64,000 nucleotides of DNA from Clitopilus passeckerianus (GCA_944990035.1 CALYLX010000146.1:1116001-1180000), one strand, 5' to 3'. Counted from the stretch's first letter, positions 44,902 to 57,702 are shown. The notes: generated by a model from the letters alone, not told the origin. Numbers and translations: made by a program.

Positions 44902-46768
44902 TTATGCATCGCGAGCAGGACCTTCCTGAGCAGCTGGCTGTTGTTGCTGGGCACCCTTGGGAAGCTTGACAATGAGGTCTGCTTGTTGTCTGAAAACCGA
45001 AATCTCAGCGCCTATCCAATAAGCTGAAGCGGAAATCACTCACAGTTTCATTCGCAGCAGCAATTTCCTGTTGGCCGATTGCATCTGGGCGCCAGCTTCA
45101 ATGGCGCGGGCAAATAACTCCCCACGATAGTCCGTCATCTTTGCGTATAGAATCTGACGAACGAACATTAGGGTTAAAATGACCACATTCAGTGAAATCT
45201 TGAGGTACCTTGTTCTGGCTGTCCACCCGGCCTTGAATCTTCCCTCCCTGGATCAATTGCACGACGTTGGCTTCTACTTCCTCCACGCTCCACCCGAATG
45301 CTTTACTCATGCGATCCAGTTTGATCGTGGCGAAAGGTTGGAAGTAGAGAACAACAGCCCAGTTCCTGATCTGGGTGGTGAGCTCAGGAACGTGGCTACA
45401 TAGGTGAATGTCGATCGCATGTCGGGTCTATCGAGGGATATGGTCAGCTGAGAAAGGATTTGAATTCAAGAAACTCACCGAGTACTTCGAGAGAAGCTCA
45501 AGCACAGTCTTGAAGTTACTGCTCATATATGCGGTGATGAGCTCCCGAATGTAGGGTTCTTGCTCGATATATGTCGAGAAGGTGATATTGTCAATCAGCT
45601 GAGCTTTCAGCTGGGAACGAGTGAAGCTTGAAAGTGCGCATAGAGTCCCATATATTGCGATATCGGAGGGCGTAACCACCTGCAATGCCCGATTAGAGCC
45701 GAGAATGAGACGCAGAATACGGAGAACAAACCTTTCCCAACCAATCCCCCAGCTGGCTCGGTGGGCCCAATCTCAGGAAGTGGTAAGCTGCCCGTTCGTA
45801 ATTGTTCGTGGCGAGATGCGATAGAGCGGTCGCGAGATCAAGCTTCGTTTGCACAACTTCTCGTTCAGCACTGATCTTCCTCTTTGACGAAGAGGCGGCT
45901 CCTGAGGGAGCCGTAGGGTCGTTGTTTCCAGTGGCGGTGTTCGCAAGAGCATCCAGAGCAGATTCGGCTTTGAAGACGTAGGTGGGAAGGTGGGCGTAAT
46001 TCTTCTGTTCTAACAGAAGCTACCAGCAGTTAAGGGTTGGGGTCTATTTGCGGATGATGGAACATAGACCAACCTCCAGCACAGACAAGCACATATCAAG
46101 AACGTGTTGACTCGTTGCGCAGAACTCTCTGGACTTGGTAAGGTGTTTGAGAGCACTCGTATATTCGCTCGTTGACCGATAGAACTCTCCTAGGTCACGA
46201 TGGGCCATCTAGGTTATCGGCCGGCGTCAGAACGACACGAATGACAAGAAAAGTGCGACTTGCCCGAATGCTCTCTTTTATCATGTTGTTGGTATATGTC
46301 TTCAGCTCGACTTCCAGTTTTGTCTTCTCCGCCTGATTCTTCGCTATCGTCTCATCCGCCCATTTTACGTCCAACTGGGCCAACTCCTGCGGGCTTGGGA
46401 GGGGCGCCGGTAAATCCGAGCTTGATGCTACCTGCTCGTAGATGGAAAGGATGTTTTGGTACAAGGCTGGATCGCGAGATTGGTGGATGTGTTGGACCGC
46501 AAGTTGGAACGCCTCAGGAGCGATTGACGGGGCTGTTGTGATGATATGGGCCAGTCGATCGATAACAGTGCGGCCTTCATAGAAGCCTGGGTGAGCCGTG
46601 GCAGGCTATGCTGAAATGAATAGTATTACCGGTGTAGTTAGAGATATAGCCCTCCAGATCGAATGGGTGGTCTTCATCAACAGGCGCGAAGGTTCCAGGT
46701 CGTCGAGATGAACTTGTCGAGGGATAATTGCTGCCAGATGGCTGAGCTTCGTCATCTATGTCCATCAT
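44902..46768 (-). CDS. CSN1: COP9 signalosome subunit 1 (CSN1/GPS1)
   Basis: Subunit of the nuclear COP9 signalosome, which removes Nedd8 from cullins. The N-terminus is acidic ([12 protein letters not shown]) followed by [14 protein letters not shown], the hallmark of CSN1. Then come [32 protein letters not shown] and a helical repeat region ([33 protein letters not shown]). The PCI domain includes [40 protein letters not shown] and [17 protein letters not shown]. The C-terminus ends with Gln/Pro-rich [15 protein letters not shown]. Rpn7, the proteasome paralog, is excluded by the ISNYTG leader and the [10 protein letters not shown] ending. Introns near 46580-46640, 46205-46260, 46020-46070, 45690-45730, 45425-45475 and 45155-45210 are approximate. 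Confidence 0.92.
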
Positions 46769-47361
46769 AGTCGTAGTACGGGCGTTATAGGGTCTACGTT
46801 CGGGAAGATGAGAGAAAGATCCCGTATCTTATGGCTGCAACAGCAAAGTCACCGTCAACGCGTCCGCGTCAGAATCCAGGCCACATCGGGTTTATTTGGT
46901 GTGCAGGCCAACGGCTCCTGGTCAAAATACAGTAAGTACTTCGGAATACCAAGCGTCCGCAAACTTGCCTGTAATGGAAGACAATCACGGAGATCAGCGA
47001 TCCCGGTTGGGGGTGTCTAACATAGAACGTTTACTCAAGAGTCGCCGATGCGCTATGCAAGTGCTTTTTCATACCACTTGAGTAGAATGAATACCATCAA
47101 GGGTACAGAACCTGTGTAGTTCAGGTTCGTGATTACGTTTGGCAAGCGGCTTCGCACGGGGCTTGCTCGCTGTTTCTGCAGGCTGAACGTCATTTTGGTT
47201 CATGGGCCTTAGCAATTCACAGCTCTTTGGAAGCAGATAAAGCTGGTGGGGGTTCCGAGAGGGATCTCCCGCTCGGGACTACAGGTTTCTCGGTTGCCCT
47301 ATTTTGCCTGTCCACTCCAAAGCAGGTATAGGCTATTCTTGGTATTGTCAGTACTTTATTG
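46769..47361. other. Intergenic region
   Basis: Divergent promoter area of CSN1 (-) and the former 5' end of a P450 pseudogene (+). No intact P450 signal anchor or PPGP hinge could be found here. Confidence 0.45.
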
Positions 47362-49319
47362 ATTGCGATTGTCGGAAATGCGCGAGACATGCCATTGAGA
47401 GACCTCGTCCGTGTCTTCTGCCAGCTGGGTCAGAGATACGGTATGCGATAGCCTTCTCGGAACCTACTGAGACTTATGAGCGATCACAGGTCCGGTCGTA
47501 CATCTGGAAGTCCTGGGCAAGCATTTCGTTATTTTGAACCAGCGCAAGCCAGCGGGCGACTCGCTGGAAAAGAAGAGTCAGTCATCCAGTGGTCGACCCC
47601 AGTTTCTTCCCCCTTTGTGAGACCAACTTCCTTTTGTGTCATTGACTCTACTAAGGAAACTCGTAGACGAGGTATATAAAATGCCCTGGGCTTCCTTGAC
47701 TTCAAGGATGAAAGGTTTCCGGTTCATCGTAGAACTGTACAAAGATTCTTTTTCAAAGATGGGATCAAGTACTACCGGTCATTCTGGGCCTCAGGAGCGC
47801 GAAAACTGATCTAGGATCTCATTCAGAACGTTGACACCTGGGACGATTACTTACGACGGTGCGTCGCTTTATATTGGAGTTCAGGTTTTGGTCTGAGAAT
47901 ATTCTCCCTCAAGATATGCCGCCGTCATCGATATCACGTATGGCCAACAGGTCACTTCCGACGACAACGAGTACTATAGGCTTGCTCTTGAAGGGCGCAG
48001 GGTTATCCTTCCAGTTTTGAACAACTTCTTTGGGATGGCCAGCACCTACGTTCTGCCATTGCGTGCGTATTTTTATGATTTTGCGTTCCTCAAAGTTTCT
48101 CTTAATCATCGAACAATGCAGTCCAGCATTCCCCAGCCTGGTTGCCAGGAGCTTACTGGGAAAAACGAGCCCACACGGCACGGCCTCTCGCCCAGGATAT
48201 TCAAAATTATCCCATCCGGAACGCCGTCGAGAACATGGTATGTTGCACGGCTCACCCACCATCCGGCGCTGATGTTTGCTCAGAAGCAACGAGGGGTCTC
48301 CCGGCCCTCCTTGTTGATGAACCACCTCCGTGGCGGGCATGGAGAAGAGGACGACATGCGTTTAGATGACTTCAAGCAACTGCTCACGGGGATTCATGCC
48401 ACTGGCCAAGTCTCGGTCAGTACCTTATCTTATTACAGGATCTTACGACATACTGATTGAAGCACTGGCAATTTAGATGTCTGCGACGCTCTGCACTTTT
48501 GTCGCTGCGATGGTTTTATTTCCAGACTGCCAGCGCAAAGCACAGGATAGGACTATTGGACTGGCTCAATGGCCAGAGTTTGCTGATAATGAGAATCTGA
48601 TGTCTGTTCGATGTCTCGTGGAAGAAGTTCTGAGGTCAGTCACCTTTCCCAATCACGGCGGTCTTGTTGATTTCAAATTGCACAGATAGTCTCCGGCAGT
48701 TCCATTGGGTAAACGAGTGCACCCTTTCCGTTCAACGAAATATCATTAATACCGTGCATTCAGGTCTACCTCACTGTGCTACCGAAGATCTCATCTATCA
48801 GTGCATGTTCATACAAGAAGGCAGTACGCTAGTTACCAACATTAGGTATGGGTAGAGGTTACATTGATTGCCTACGGCTGACATATTCCTTGATTCGTCA
48901 GAGCGATGTCTTTGGATCCAGAAGTCTATCATGACCCCCAAACTTTCGACCCGACCCGATATCTACAAGCTCCAGAGGGTAGAGGCCAACGCTACTTCTC
49001 AGAAGCCTTTGGCTTTGGGCGCCGGTATGGTAGCTTCAGCTTCGAGATCGCAAAGACTCTTTTCTGATACAATTACCGACCTGGGTACCGACAGAGGTTG
49101 CCCAGGAGTTCACTTAGCCAGAGAAAGCTTGTGGATTGCAATGGCGAATATATTGGCTAGCCTCGAAAATCCGTCGACTGGTCGATGAACTGGGCAATGT
49201 GTTTGTTCCTAAGGTTGTTTCCAGTAGGGAAACTGTGACCTGGTATGTTTTAGTTGCCTTGTCAGCCAGCCATTTCATTCTTTTATCTGCGAAACGGCAC
49301 CCCAGAGTGGTTCAAATGA
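47362..49319 (+). pseudogene. Cytochrome P450 pseudogene
   Basis: Recognisable as a P450 related to its neighbours: IVGNARDMPLRDLVRVFCQL, then VVHLEVLGKHFVILNQRKPA, FPVHRRTVQRFFFKDG, RYLQAPEGRGQRYF and a haem-binding loop split by an intron (FGFGRR + GCPGVHLARESLW). Several defects argue against function. An in-frame TAG occurs at 47812-47814 inside ARKLI-stop-DLIQNVDTWDDYL. The I-helix motif, which should read AGxDT, is ATGQVSM. A frameshift lies near 49160, between WIAMANILAS and LVDELGNVFVPKVV. The C-terminal FKCR motif reads FK-stop-R. The N-terminal membrane anchor and the PPGP hinge are missing. It is tail to tail with the intact P450 at 49457-51587. Confidence 0.85.
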
Positions 49320-49456
49320 CGCCCCGTTAAATACTTTCATACCATTGTTTTACAACAGTTAATTCAAAGACTCTTATCTCATTAATTGTCATTCATGGCT
49401 AGCACGCATAACAAGAGTCCCTAGGTATTCGAAGTATCTAGGTAAATCAAGGGAGA

Positions 49457-51587
49457 TTACATTAACCCAAGATCAGGATTTAGGTGGGAGATCAATTCCT
49501 CCATATTTCTATTGCGAGGTTCAATACGGCATTTGAATGGATGTGTATGGCTTGGGCATGGTGGATGAGCATGGCACTTGGGAAGCTCGGACGAGAATAT
49601 ATCTTACCATGTCGGTCCTTGGTCAAACTCAATGTTGGGCAGATACTCTTTGCCGTCTTCGCCGACTGGTCTTAAGATGGTCAAGGAGGCAAGCACAGTT
49701 GCAATAGCAATCCAAAGCACGTCTTCTCCGAGATGGCGGCCGACACAAACCCTAGAGATATCTCAGTATCATGAAGTTCGAGTGCAACGGTGCAACAAAC
49801 CGTCTGCCGAAGCCAAATACCCCTTCAAAGAATGGCTCATCCCGTCCCTGTGGTGCACTCAGGAATCGTTCTGGGTCAAATTTGGTCGGGTTTTGGTAGA
49901 CTTCATGATCGTAGGCCATTCCACTGTGTATGGTCAGCAAAATCGAGCTGCTCGTTGGAAAGGCATTTACCGAAGAAAGGGTATCACGAGTGAATTTTTG
50001 GGGATGTACATTCCGTCGAAGATATCTTCTTCAGTAGAGACATGCGGAACCCCTGTGAATGGGAGTTTCAATAAAATCAACCTTCGCTGGAAAAAAAATC
50101 ACCGACCAAATGGCACGGCGGGCTGCCACCTGCAGTACCGACAGTATTAGAGTCGTCATCAGCAGATATAGGCTCGGGATGCGCACCTGAGCGTTTCTTG
50201 CATTACGCATTCCACAAGAGGTAGAGAGGCTCGATCCGAGAAATCGGGAAGGCGGTCGGAGCCAATAACGCGTTCGATCTCCTCTTGAGCCTTGGCCTGG
50301 TACTCCGGGTGCAAAACCATTGCCGCCAAAAAAACAGATAGGGTTGAGGACGTCTACAGGGGTCGTCAGCACCGAAAAATCAGTTGGGTTACAGCCACGA
50401 CACCCACCGTATCCGCGCCACCTGTAAAGAGGACGGCTGCGAGGGACTTGACATCTTCAAGCGTAATCCCTTTCTCAATAGTGCCAGCTTGTAGAGCCTC
50501 TAACTGTGTTACGAGGAAGGATGGCGTGGCCGTGCCTTGGGCCTGTAAAAGAAGTCAGGGAAAATACAATCTTGCTGGGGGGAGATCGCTGACAATGCGA
50601 TCGGCCGTTTCTCGAATGGGATAGTCTTCGAACGCGACGACGTGCTTGTTAGCTTTCCGGGCCAACCCTACCATCTCATTTCCTGGAATCCACGAGGGAA
50701 GGTATCTGGCTATAAATAACATATTAGTTGGTCTGACTAGGTTTCCGGAATACTACTTACCAAAGGGAAATATATCAACCAGGGCACCGCTAGGAGGTCG
50801 GACAAGGGGCATGACATCTTTGCAGAAATTCGTGGCGAGTTCGACATAGTAGTCACCTTCGTCAGTGATCCGATGTCCATAGGCATATTCAATAATGAAG
50901 GAGGTAGCGTAGCTAAAGTAATTAGGAGTTAGATTAAATTGTGATGCAGCGTCTTCAGATACTCACTGGATGAAACAATCCTGCCACCGATCTGATTTCT
51001 TTAAGAGATTGATCACCATCGACTTCGCGGCCGTTTGCCATAACTCTTGATTATAAGCGGCTTGAACCTTTTCCTTCGTTAGATACCTCTGAGCAATTCG
51101 ACGATGCATCCTCCATTCTTCTCCGTAGTTCATAAACACCAAGAAGCGTGATATTCCGAGGCTATTGAAGACATATGCTCAAGAGTAAGAGAATTGCAAG
51201 GATACAACGTACATATCTGCCATTGGACTGTACACTCTCCCGCTGAAGATCGCGCCCCTTTTTTCGAGAAGGTCAGTCGCAGGTTTCGACTTATTCAGGA
51301 GGATCAAGTCCTGTCCAAGAACATCCAAATGAACGATTCCACCTAGTGTACACGGAGCTGTTAACGGCCACCGAATACTGGAGTAACCGGGCCGCACCAT
51401 ATTTCTGTCCTAGTTCATAGAAATAGATATCTTGGTCCTTGACAGGAATGGACCTGATGTGTCCAATCAACGGATCCTTTGGGGGACTGGGTGGCAAAGG
51501 GAGATGTTTCCTTCCCCGCCTCCGCCTGAGGTACACCCAAACAAGCAAGGCACCTGCGCCGAACAATAGCTTGCCTGTGGAATGCAT
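49457..51587 (-). CDS. Cytochrome P450 monooxygenase
   Basis: Membrane-bound class II P450 similar to fungal O-methylsterigmatocystin-oxidoreductase-type enzymes. It starts MHSTGKLLFGAGALLVWVYL, an ER anchor, then a basic stretch and a proline hinge PLPPSPPKDPLIGHIRSIPV, in which the usual Gly of PPGP is Ser. Further blocks are IVHLDVLGQDLILLNKSKPA, YGEEWRMHRRIAQRYL, the I-helix LFTGGADT with TSSTLSVF after an intron, the K-helix ETLR, EEDIFDGMYIPKNS, DPERFL and the haem loop VFGFGRR + VCVGRHLGE, cysteine present. The C-terminus spliced by analogy with its neighbours reads TCHTHPFKCRIEPRN. About 13 introns. No lesion detected. The substrate is unknown; reductase partners are encoded elsewhere. 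Confidence 0.85.
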
Positions 51588-52584
51588 CCCGCCAAGGCGT
51601 CCGTGGCTAGTCAAAGACGAGAATGGGAAGGAGCAGTGGGGTAGGGAACGGAAGGACTCCTCCCGTTTGTCACACCAGTTATGTCGTCCGCAAGCTCTTG
51701 TGGTTCCTGGAAGATCAGAGCACATCTCCAATAGGTTCGGGAACGTATACCCATATGACGTTGTGAGCAGATTGTCGTCAAGTGTTCGAGGCGCCTCACA
51801 TTTGCCCGAGGAATGGCTATTGTTCTTTTCAGCCATCTGATCTGTCAGCTCCACTGGTGGAAATCACAAGGTGGCCATGATCTCGTTGTCGGAGGGCGTT
51901 CATTGGTGGAAGCTACTAGAGTGTGAGCTGGACGACCAAGAGAGGTGTGTGTTCGGGACTTCGGATCGAGCATGACCTTGACGTCGATTCAGGGCTCACG
52001 GATGTTGGTCTGGCCGATAGAACCCTGACCGAGTAGCTTAGCGGCTATTTTATGAGACGAGTTTGAGTCATCAGGTCACTTGACAGCCCATAAAGAGCTC
52101 CAGTGTGGGCGTTGAACACCGGAATGAGCCAGGCAATCAAGAACCTTTGACGTTGATACTCATGGGTGACGACGTGCCCAAAACCATGCACTCACACAAC
52201 GTGGGACACGCAGCAGCCAAGGCCGTCGAATTTGATGCATTTGCAGCCCCTGAATAACACTCAAATTCAGATGAGAGGGAAAAATACAATTGATGGCGTG
52301 GCTGTCCGACAAAATCGGATCCCGAAATAATGCTTAATTTGTGCTCTGTTTAAAGTGGCGTAAGAGTGGTGAACGTGTGGCCGACGCGTGACTATGTATA
52401 GGTAATGGGGGGCGAAGAAACAGATTCCAAGGAATGCATGGCTTGGGAAGGTATTGCGCACCTGAAGTCTACGCAGGGATGGCGTCGGTTGACTGTCAGA
52501 AAATAATAATAAGCATTTACAACCTAAACCGGGCGAGTAAGCATCCCTTACCAAGCTGTGGTCGTTTCAAATATGATTTTGGTA
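51588..52584. other. 1-kb intergenic region within the P450 array
   Basis: 5' flank of one P450 and 3' flank of the unrecognised gene that follows. A 95-codon minus-strand frame at 52267-52554 has no family resemblance. The minus-strand frame upstream of the P450 start (to 51854) is probably leader sequence. Confidence 0.45.
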
Positions 52585-53850
52585 TCAATTTCTGACCCAT
52601 TGCTTGTCAATGACAGGCAGAATTGTATCATCCATCAGCCAAGGTAAAGTCGGTGAGGATGAGTCGAAAATTTTGGATGGGCGTGCCTTCGTCCGAATCC
52701 GAGCATAGCTTAGCAAGGAGACGTCTTCCGCGTCCATTAGGAGGGGAGAGATAATGCGGCGGACTAAAGTAGAGGAGAAGTGACGAGTAGTTTCATCTAC
52801 GCACTGTCGGTGTTATCAGAAGGAAAAGGAAAATGTTGAATCATCTTACCTCGCATGGAGAAGGTGCCGTTTGGGAAGGGTCGTCCCTTAGTAGAAGTCA
52901 CTTTCGTAGATATGGTCTTCTCCGCCGGAAGACCATCCCTGATACTGTGGAATGAAGGAGAACGACAGGTGAAGAGCCGAGTTAGTTATAGGATCCCGTT
53001 ATTGGATGCGTGTCCTTGATAACATTATCAATCTCGTGTCGGGACGGTTTCTGGTGCTCTGAACGATAAATTCCGGTGATAGCAATGTTTTGGAGGCCCC
53101 ACTAATGTCCTAGCAGTTTGTTAGTCCATGTGGAGGAAAGAAGATGTTTCTCAATAATTACCGTATGAATGCGAGCGCCAAAGACGAAAGACGGATGTCA
53201 TCATTTCGGTGTGCTCGACAGTGTAGTCATTGAAGCCAGGATCTAGGTTTCCGAATTGTTCCACCAAAACATAACCACCTCCTGTGTGCACAGTTCAGCA
53301 ACGATGTATGGTATTCGAAGATAATTGAAGACTTGCCATCCTTTCCAGGAGGTCCAATGCAAACCGAAGAGAATTTGGGGCACATGAGAGTTGTCAGCGA
53401 GCACCAGGATGTAGGGTAGCCTTTAGTTCATGTCAGTACAGTCCATCTAGAAACATTCGAAGTCTGCTCACCGTATTTTAGACTGGATCGCCGAGGAGAA
53501 ATATCCTCATCTTTAAGGAGGTAATTCCATGAATGAGCTATCGAGAGGTCTCCAGAAGAACCAGTCGAGGCAGATTGACTCTTTACTTGTGCCTTTGACG
53601 ATACATGTACTGCAAGAGCAATAGAGCCTGATGTTATCAAGTTCACTCAGACACGAGGCGCTGACAGCTAAGTAGGATTGAATGCGTTTGGTCATTAAGG
53701 AAGGTCGCTCAAGGAAGGTCACTTACGACGTCCATCCGCATGATATTCAAATATTCCGTTCCAACTTCCAACTGCCAAGGAAATCGAGAGCTTGATACCG
53801 TTCACTCCGACTGAGGGTACAGAGAAAAGGGGATTCTGATATATGGTCAT
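52585..53850 (-). CDS. Unrecognised gene inside the P450 array
   Basis: A spliced model with about seven exons can be followed from ATG 53850: MTIYQNPLFSVPSVGVNGIK, LSISLAVGSWNGIFEYHADG, SIAHSWNYLLKDEDIS, LPYILVLADNSHVPQILFGL, GGYVLVEQFGNLDPGFNDYT, QNIAITGIYRSEHQKPSRHE, TKGRPFPNGTFSMR and finally RRIISPLLMDAEDVSLLSYA, with a stop at 52585-52587. Junctions mostly have GT..AG ends, and the composition is protein-like. There are no membrane spans and no recognised catalytic motif. Exon borders near 52930-53170 are uncertain. It lies on the same strand as the flanking P450s. Confidence 0.5.
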
Positions 53851-54179
53851 TGGTCGCAAATTCTGCTGAAGTCAATTCATGCCCGATTTTTCTCGCGGAG
53901 AGCATTGTATAGAGGGAGCCCGCAGTCAAACATTACATGCATGACAGTCCAGACTCGAGTTAAAACAAGACTCAGCAAGTTGAGAAATTTGAACTCCGCT
54001 CATTGGGCCGTTTCACAACCACTTCCAATGGTCGCTTGAATTGCTGTCAAGGCTTCGCACTCAGACTCATAAGCTAGTGGCTATGGTAGTACTACTGATT
54101 ATAGAAAGAAATAATGGGAGGCCATGCAAAGAATACCCTGCAATGACCGCAAATAAATCGATCCGGGATAATTGAATTC
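53851..54179. other. Intergenic region
   Basis: Between the unrecognised gene and the P450 at 54180. No gene seen. Confidence 0.5.
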
Positions 54180-56255
54180 CTACTCCTGCGACACAAGGCG
54201 AGCTGCCTGTGCAGTCCTGGGTTCGATGCGACAAGGGAATGAATGGGGATGGCTGCAGGGTGAACGGGTCAATATTATTCAGGATGGGCTTTACAACTTG
54301 ACCTTACCTTGTAATTCCAGGCGCCCATTCGATTTTGGGAAGATATTCCTTGCCATCCTCCCCAATGGGCTTCAACACAGTGACGGTCGCCAGCATGGTT
54401 GCAATGGCAATCCACAAGGTATCGTCAGCTAGGAATCTTCCAGGACATATTCTATATTCAGCCAGGTTAGTCGGCACAATGAGAATCGGAATTCATAACG
54501 TACCGTCTTCCGAATCCGAAGGCGGGAGTTAAGGGTGGCTCTCCTCTACCTACTGGTGCCGGTAGATACCGAGAGGGGTCGAATGTCTCAGGATCCTTGT
54601 AAACCTTCTCATCCAGCCCCATTGCCCTGGCAAGCGATATCAGCCACTGTCACTTGAATCATATGCTGGTTGTAGAACGTACTTCACATTGGCCATGACG
54701 ATTGTGTCCTTCGGTATGAACATGCCTTTATAAACATCGTCCGCCATAGAATAGTGAGGAACGCCTAGCGGGAGTACAGGGTGCCATCTAATATTCGAAT
54801 GCGAGGTTGGCAACCGGGGCCATGCCGATTGACAAGGATGCTTACCGGGAAGCTTCATACATGAACCCCTCAACATAAGGTAGCGACTCTCGGTCACTGA
54901 AATCGGGCAGCCGGTTGGGACCCACTACTCTGTCGATCTCTTCTTGGGCTTTGCGTTGGCATTCTGGAAATAGCAGCAAGGCGGCGAAGAAAATCGATAG
55001 ACTTGACGATGTCTGACACAATGCGTCAAAAGGCAACTCGCTTTACGGGATGGAGGACAAGACTCACTGTCTCTGCACCACCACTGAAGAGAGTCACGCA
55101 CATGGATTTGACGTCGTCCATATCCATTTTAGGGTCGGCAGTGCCATTTTGCATGTCTTCTAGCTGCGTTACCAAGAACGATGGCTTGGCGATACCTTTC
55201 GACTGGTTCACGATTAGTGCGATTCAGCAGGGAAGAACGATGACATACCATCCTCTCTTTAGTGTCCACAATAGGATAGTTTCGGAAACGTTCGACGAAT
55301 TGACGCGCCCACCGTGCTTGGCCAACCCAATAATTCCCCGGAATCCAACCTGGTAGCCATTTCACTATAATTGCGCAGGAGTCAGTGTTAATTGAGGAGG
55401 AGAGATCTCTGAAACGTACTGAAAGTGAAGAGATCGACCAAGGAGCCTTCAGGAGGTTTTAAAGTAGGGATGACGTATTCCAATGCATCCTGCGCGATCT
55501 TGAGATAGGTATCGCTATCCGAGGTGATTTGGTGGCCAAAGGCAATCTCAATCGTTACAGCGGTTGCAAAGCTACCAAGCTATTAGCACAGCAACACTCT
55601 AGAGTCAGTTAATCGTACAATACTCACTGGACCATAGACGGTTCCCAATCTTTCGGCTGTGATAACAGTCTGTGCGCCAATAGCCGTGACTCCCTCGCCC
55701 ACGAGTTGCGGTAGTCCTGATTAACCACGTTATCTTTCATGAGATATCTCTGCAGTAAACGCCTATGCAGGCGAAAGAGATCGTTCCCGATACTACTGAA
55801 CACCAAAGACTTGTCAACGCCGAGACTGGTATCATCGTCAGCTGGTAGATTCAAGAACGGACGTAGAGAAACGCACATTTCGGTCAAAGGCAGACGCGGC
55901 CGTCCACTGAATATCGAGCTCCTCTTGTCCATCAAATCAATTGCGGCTTGCATTCCATTGAGGACGACGAGATGCCTGCCAAGAAGGTCCATATGAACTA
56001 TATCTCCTAGAAGCCCGAGTCCGCATTATTTCAGGTTGTTCACGAGCACGAATACTGTTGCAATGGCATACCATATTCCTTTGCCAGTTCTGTGAAATAC
56101 GTGTCCTCATCCTTCAACGGCATGGATCGAAGATTTCCAATTAGAGGTTCTCCAGGCGGACCGGGTGGATATGGAGGATGCTTGCTCGAACCTCGCAGGT
56201 TGTAAGCTGCAAGCGCAAGAGCACATAACGCGGGGATCCGCCAGTCCAATGACAT
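54180..56255 (-). CDS. Cytochrome P450 monooxygenase
   Basis: Complete-looking P450. It starts MSLDWRIPALCALALAAYNL (membrane anchor) followed by the proline hinge YPPGPPGEPLIGNLRSMPLK. Then come IVHMDLLGRHLVVLNGMQAA, DLFRLHRRLLQRYLMKDNVV, FGHQITSDSDTYLKI, the I-helix LFSGGAET with TSSSLSIFFAA after an intron, EEIDRVVGPNRLPDFSDRES, DDVYKGMFIPKDTIVM, DPSRYLPAPVGRGEPP and the haem loop AFGFGRR + ICPGRFLADDTLW. The last intron is followed by SHPHSFPCRIEPRTAQAARL, the usual FPCRI.PR tail, with a TAG at 54180-54182. About a dozen introns at positions shared with the neighbouring P450s. Same family as its neighbours; substrate unknown. Confidence 0.9.
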
Positions 56256-57149
56256 TCTGGTATTGAGAGTAGGCGGAGGTATGCACGGAATGGCCAGAAA
56301 TTCCTCCACGATTTCCCATCTCGCTTTAAAAGCCCAGAAAAGGTGCCAATCAACTGGAAATTGCCTGACGTGAACCAGGTAAGGGAGCGAAGAATCGTCT
56401 CGACTAACGAGAAAACGGTGACAACATGTGGGCGCGTTCCTGATAAGTGTTCTGGGAAGGCAATTCTCCATACCTTGCGTTCTCCATACGATAATAATTC
56501 TTCGAACAGCTCTGAGTTCTGATACGCGCGTGCACCATCCTCACGTCAGAAGAATCTCTTGGATTTTGGATAACTGCACCCATTATCGAGGAGTGGAAGC
56601 CATGACCAGGGCATGACCCGGAAGCAAATCCCTGGTTTAGCAACTTCGGTGGCGCCTCACGAGGTCCAGCCCTGTGGAATTGGACTACCCGACGACCGGA
56701 ACCGATCTCGATGGAGCCTTGCGCTGATAGAGCGCTGATGGTTGGCGTGGGAGTTCTATAGGCAATCTCAAATATGTTTTTCCGGTCCAAACGACCACTC
56801 AAATTCGTCAGATACTAACAATCACGATCTCCTTCGAACCTTCCAAGAGGCTGCTGAGGTCTAAGTACTTATCCCGAATGAGCCGCAATAGATCAGTAGA
56901 ATTAAACAAAAATGCCAACAACATCGGTACAAATCCAAGCTTCGAGCTGCGAGCTATGACTTAGTTTAGAGTAAAGCCTACAGTTGACGGAAGCGCCTTT
57001 GAGGTCGCTGCTCGTGTTTGAATTCGGCAAGAAAACGCCGGTTACTGAGCAGGATGTTGCAGCAAGGAGGGCAGCGAAATAGTTAGACCAGGCGATTCCG
57101 GTTTCCCACTCGATTTATGGAAATTATTCTATCCCGTCATCGTGGATAG
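56256..57149. other. 0.9-kb intergenic region
   Basis: 5' flank of the P450 on the left. A 132-codon minus-strand frame at 56404-56802 has no family resemblance. No gene supported. Confidence 0.4.
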
Positions 57150-57240
57150 GTTTCAGGAGTATCCAGCAGCCAGAACATTCATCACTGCGATCCATAACCT
57201 ATGGTCAGCTAGAAGTCTCCCGGGACAAATTCTAGAGGGT
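57150..57240 (-). pseudogene. Relic of a P450 haem-binding exon
   Basis: The minus strand reads CTAG then ICPGRLLADHRLWIAVMNVL followed by AAGYS and a stop. This is the P450 haem-loop exon (compare ICPGRFLADDTLWIAIATML in the gene at 54180-56255), with the acceptor site at the same place. Sequence on either side (to about 57450) yields no further clear P450 exon. It is a degraded remnant of another array member. Confidence 0.8.
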
Positions 57241-57702
57241 GACCCGTACGCGACTTGCTCTGAGCAGGACTAACCTCTCGTAGTACATATCATCCTCCTG
57301 ATACGAGTGTGGTTCAAAAGGTGAATGGTCCGGGTGGTTAGAACGTAGCTAACCAGTGCCACCTCTGGCTTAAAGCTTGACTGCTCCGACGACGTACACA
57401 CATTGGCACACGATCTGAAATAAGGTATGTATGTTAGTACATTGCTCCCCGAATTGTTGGGTAATAGCAGTGCTTTTCGCAGTTACTCGTGGAACTCTAA
57501 GCCTGAGCGCTGAGTATTGGCAGCTGGCTTCTTGAACATCGTAAATAATCTTTCGTAGAAAGGAATATCACAATTTACATGGCCCATTCGGATTCGACAA
57601 AAATATTTATCTTCCATGCTTCGTTCTCTCCAAGCTCTGATTGAAAAGGAACTTGCTCGCAAAAGAACGGGTCAACAATACTGATCTTACATTCTAGCTC
57701 AG
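57241..57702. other. Intergenic region
   Basis: No gene. May contain further unrecognisable P450 remnants, given the relic to its left. Confidence 0.4.
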
